A stretch of DNA of 64,000 bases from Nemertoderma westbladi (Eukaryota > Xenacoelomorpha > Nemertodermatida > Nemertodermatidae). A program made the translations under genes and the position numbers. Below are positions 61,808-64,000 of this stretch, in pieces. How positions within the stretch are numbered: the stretch's first letter is position 1; the number at the start of each line of letters is the position of its first letter. The notes under the pieces are model-generated. The model was given only the letters and a program-made list of their open reading frames with translations. It ran no database searches and had not been told where the DNA came from. The stretch lies in NCBI GenBank assembly GCA_032718475.1, contig JAUCBJ010000176.1, forward strand, positions 22,758 to 86,757, written 5' to 3'.

Positions 61808-62053
61808 TTCCAACGTAATAAAAAATCCCCAGGACATACCCAGATTAAAAATTAACAACCAAAATATAACACTTACAAATAGTACTATAAATTAAACTGG
61901 CAAACACAAAAAATTTTTTTATAAAACTGCCGGTTTATTTTACAAACTACGTCATATATTCCTATTATTCATCATTAAGCAACGAATTTCACTCGAATTC
62001 ATCCCCATCTCTATTACGGTATTATACTATGGGGTAATGCGCATTCTACTACA
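61791..62053 (+). pseudogene. LINE 2 RT C-terminal fragment
   Basis: From the last 20-bp unit the frame reads TETTVFSN, then IPRLKINNQNITLTN, then a TAA at 61,893-61,895. In the same frame it continues FYKTAGLFYKLRHIF and, after more divergence, VLYYG. A frameshift near 62,030 gives WGNAHSTT (62,030-62,053). This matches the LINE RT thumb pattern of LxINN, KtaGLfYKLR, YYgimvWGNA. No poly-A or 3' UTR is evident, and similarity ends near 62,053. Confidence 0.82.
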
Positions 62054-62080
62054 CGAAGTGGGGCCTTCGCGCAGCACGTG

Positions 62081-62099
62081 ACTTAAATTTAATTTAAGT
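62081..62099. repeat. Short perfect inverted repeat, 9-bp arms
   Basis: ACTTAAATT, a single T, then AATTTAAGT form a perfect 9-bp palindrome with a one-base centre, just beyond the end of the RT remnant. It is AT-rich and may be coincidental. Confidence 0.6.
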
Positions 62100-62149
62100 A
62101 CTAATTCGAAAGTATTACTGCATTAGCAAATTTTAAGCAGATTTCGCCT

Positions 62150-62530
62150 AATCACTTTTTACCTCTTTCATTTCTATTCAGACATTTCTGACTCTAGCGG
62201 TATAGTGAGAACTGAAGATGGATTAGGGTCTCCAGCCCCACAAAGACACAGCCTATGGATGAATAGTACATACGTACATCGGCCAAGTTTCATCTTGAAT
62301 AACGGATAACGAAATGAGAGACGGATCTCACTTTCAGAAATTTCGTCGTATAGCGGCAGACCGATTAAATCTCCCCCCCCCCCCCCCCCCCCCACAAAGA
62401 CGCAGCATGTGGTCCAGAATATATGGCAAGATTCAGCGTAAACTGATTAAAATCAATGAGACGGGAGAATCTATTCACTTTCAGGCATAAAGTAGTCCTA
62501 TAGCGGGTGACTGTTGAACTGATTTTCAAC
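62150..62530. repeat. Diverged about 150-bp monomers at the satellite edge
   Basis: The motif TTTCA-(CTTTCAGACATTT)-CTCTAGCGG and its relatives recur, with the TAGCGG core at 62,195, 62,351 and 62,501 (spacings 156 and 150 bp). Each copy also has a version of GCCAAGTTTCA...GATTAA and of CCCACAAAGAC. Copies differ at many positions, unlike the array to the right. A 21-C run sits inside the second copy. Confidence 0.7.
62373..62393 (+). repeat. Poly-C run of 21
   Basis: Twenty-one C lie between AAATCT and ACAAAGACG. The neighbouring monomer (about 62,230-62,250) has GTCTCCAGCCCCACAAAGAC at the same place, so the run looks like an expansion of a short C tract within the monomer. Confidence 0.9.
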
Positions 62531-64000
62531 AAAACAAATTTTCAACTTGGCAGCTTTAAATTCGACAAAGTTATAAGCATGTCAATATCATAACGACGAC
62601 AACGATTTCACTTTCAGACATTTGGCCCTCTAGCGGCAGACTGGAGAACTGCAGATGGATTCGCCTCCTTTGAAAGTCACAGCTAATGGTCTAATACATA
62701 TCTGCCAAGTTTCAGCTTAAACGGATTAAAAGCAAAGAAATGGGAGGGCATTTAATGTTTAGACATGTGGCCCTCTAGCGGGAGACCATTGCACTGATGG
62801 TGTCTGAAAGTCTCTCAAAAATCTCAACTTTAGCTCATATTGATACCTACAAAATTTCAACTTGGCAGCTTTAAATCCGACAAAGTTATTAGCATGTCAA
62901 AATCGTAACGACGACAACGATTTCACTTTCAGACCTTTGGCCCTCTAGCGGCAGACTGGAGAACTGCAGATGGATTCGCCTCCTTTGAAAGTCACAGCTA
63001 ATGGTCTAATACATATCTGCCAAGTTTCAGCTTAAACGGATTAAAAGCAAAGAAATGGGAGGGCATTTAATGTTTAGACATGTGGCCCTCTAGCGGGAGA
63101 CCATTGCACTGATGGTGTCTGAAAGTCTCTCAAAAATCTCAACTTTTGCTCATATTGATACCTACAAATTTTCAACTTGGCAGCTTTAAATCCGACAAAG
63201 TTATTAGCATGTCAAAATCGTAACGACGACAACGATTTCACTTTCAGACCTTTGGCCCTGTAGCGGCAGACTGGAGAACTGCAGATGGATTCGCCTCCTT
63301 TGAAAGTCACAGCTAATGGTCTAATACATATCTGCCAAGTTTCAGCTTAAACGGATTAAAAGCAAAGAAATGGGAGGGCATTTAATGTTTAGACATGTGG
63401 CCCTCTAGCGGGAGACCATTGCACTGATGGTGTCTGAAAGTCTCTCAAAAATCTCAACTTTAGCTCATATTGATACCTACAAAATTTCAACTTGGCAGCT
63501 TTAAATCCGACAAAGTTATTAGCATGTCAAAATCGTAACGACGACAACGATTTCACTTTCAGACCTTTGGCCCTCTAGCGGCAGACTGGAGAACTGCAGA
63601 TGGATTCGCCTCCTTTGAAAGTCACAGCTAATGGTCTAATACATATCTGCCAAGTTTCAGCTTAAACGGATTAAAAGCAAAGAAATGGGAGGGCATTTAA
63701 TGTTTAGACATGTGGCCCTCTAGCGGGAGACCATTGCACTGATGGTGTCTGAAAGTCTCTCAAAAATCTCAACTTTTGCTCATATTGATACCTACAAATT
63801 TTCAACTTGGCAGCTTTAAATCCGACAAAGTTATTAGCATGTCAAAATCGTAACGACGACAACGATTTCACTTTCAGACCTTTGGCCCTGTAGCGGCAGA
63901 CTGGAGAACTGCAGATGGATTCGCCTCCTTTGAAAGTCACAGCTAATGGTCTAATACATATCTGCCAAGTTTCAGCTTAAACGGATTAAAAGCAAAGAAA
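62530..64000. repeat. 315-bp satellite array with 630-bp higher-order repeat, open to the right
   Basis: CTGGAGAACTGCAG recurs at 62,641, 62,956, 63,271, 63,586 and 63,901, always 315 bp apart. Each unit is a dimer of two related monomers (TAGCGG spacing alternates 145 and 170 bp). Alternate units carry linked differences: CCCTCTAGCGG with CAACTTTTGCTC, versus CCCTGTAGCGG with CAACTTTAGCTC. The two-unit block from 62,941 is therefore repeated from 63,571, with no difference seen by eye over the 430 bp available, which makes a 630-bp higher-order unit. The first unit (from about 62,530) is slightly diverged. The array continues past the window end. Confidence 0.92.

Larger units (their letters stand above)
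55049..62053 (+). mobile_element. Decayed LINE RT gene split by three internally generated tandem arrays (LINE 2)
   Basis: Recognisable RT segments occur in the correct order on one strand. They are YGFRPK (55,049), HALLSVIEK and YIDPKKAFDT (55,081-55,179), the LECYGVRG segment (55,207), NSYL (61,140), [14 protein letters not shown] (61,404), [12 protein letters not shown] (61,537-61,572), LNLKKTETTV (61,576-61,605), FSN followed by PRLKINN (61,806-61,857), AGLFYKLRHIF (61,930-61,962) and WGNAHSTT (62,030-62,053). A 43-bp array (138 copies), a 30-bp array (about 8.8 copies) and a 20-bp array (11 copies) lie at three points between them. At each point the first and last units adjoin RT sequence that reads on naturally, so each array grew from the RT codons at that place and is not an unrelated insertion. 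The family is distinct from LINE 1 and resembles Jockey/CR1-type RTs (KAFDT, YGVRG, GGVLSP). Both ends of the element are missing. Confidence 0.88.

Noticed and set aside
52895-62053. LINE 1 and LINE 2 as two halves of one element
   Set aside because: Both contain the same RT regions (GFRxK, KAFD, motif B) with different sequences, so they are separate families lying in tandem.
62174-62395. 73-codon minus-strand frame starting with a Gly run
   Set aside because: The glycines are the 21-C homopolymer, and the remainder lies in satellite monomers without coding signs.

Overview
This window is eukaryotic, repeat-dominated, apparently heterochromatic DNA with no intact cellular gene visible. Its only recognisable protein-coding remains are three non-LTR (LINE) retrotransposon fragments. 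An invertebrate genome, plausibly an arthropod, fits the LINE types and the dispersed repeats. That assignment is an inference, and the sequence cannot name a species.

Layout. (1) Bases 1 to about 51,224 are one uninterrupted satellite built from interchangeable 32-, 31-, 26- and 25-bp versions of a single unit, roughly 1,700 to 1,900 copies. It is organised into local subfamilies and nested tandem duplications with measurable offsets (1,050, 2,005, 2,720, 3,115/3,116 and 4,510/4,594 bp). The left end is outside the window; the right end is abrupt. (2) 51,225-52,302 is low-copy-looking DNA with no gene seen. (3) 52,303-52,690 is the minus-strand 3' end of an RTE-like LINE. (4) 52,895-54,595 is a 5'-truncated LINE with a 515-codon open reverse transcriptase (RT) frame, an intact YADD box and a C-terminal Cys/His box. 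(5) 54,600-55,040 is AT-rich DNA with a 29-G run. (6) 55,049-62,053 is the most unusual part. It is one decayed RT gene of a second LINE family, broken up by three tandem arrays: 43 bp x 138, 30 bp x about 8.8 and 20 bp x 11. Each array unit is itself a piece of the RT coding sequence at that point, and recognisable RT sequence resumes on the far side of each array. (7) About 62,150 to the window end is a satellite of about 150-bp monomers. It becomes a homogenised 315-bp dimer and then a 630-bp higher-order repeat running off the right edge.

Function. Nothing here forms a pathway. The LINE fragments appear dead or incomplete: the first lacks its endonuclease half, and the second lacks its YADD box and carries stops and frameshifts. 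The biological interest is in satellite birth from LINE coding sequence, in-frame minisatellite expansion inside an RT domain, and higher-order homogenisation at several scales. The very long reverse-strand reading frames across the 51-kb satellite follow from a unit that has no stop codon in any reverse frame. I do not annotate them as genes.
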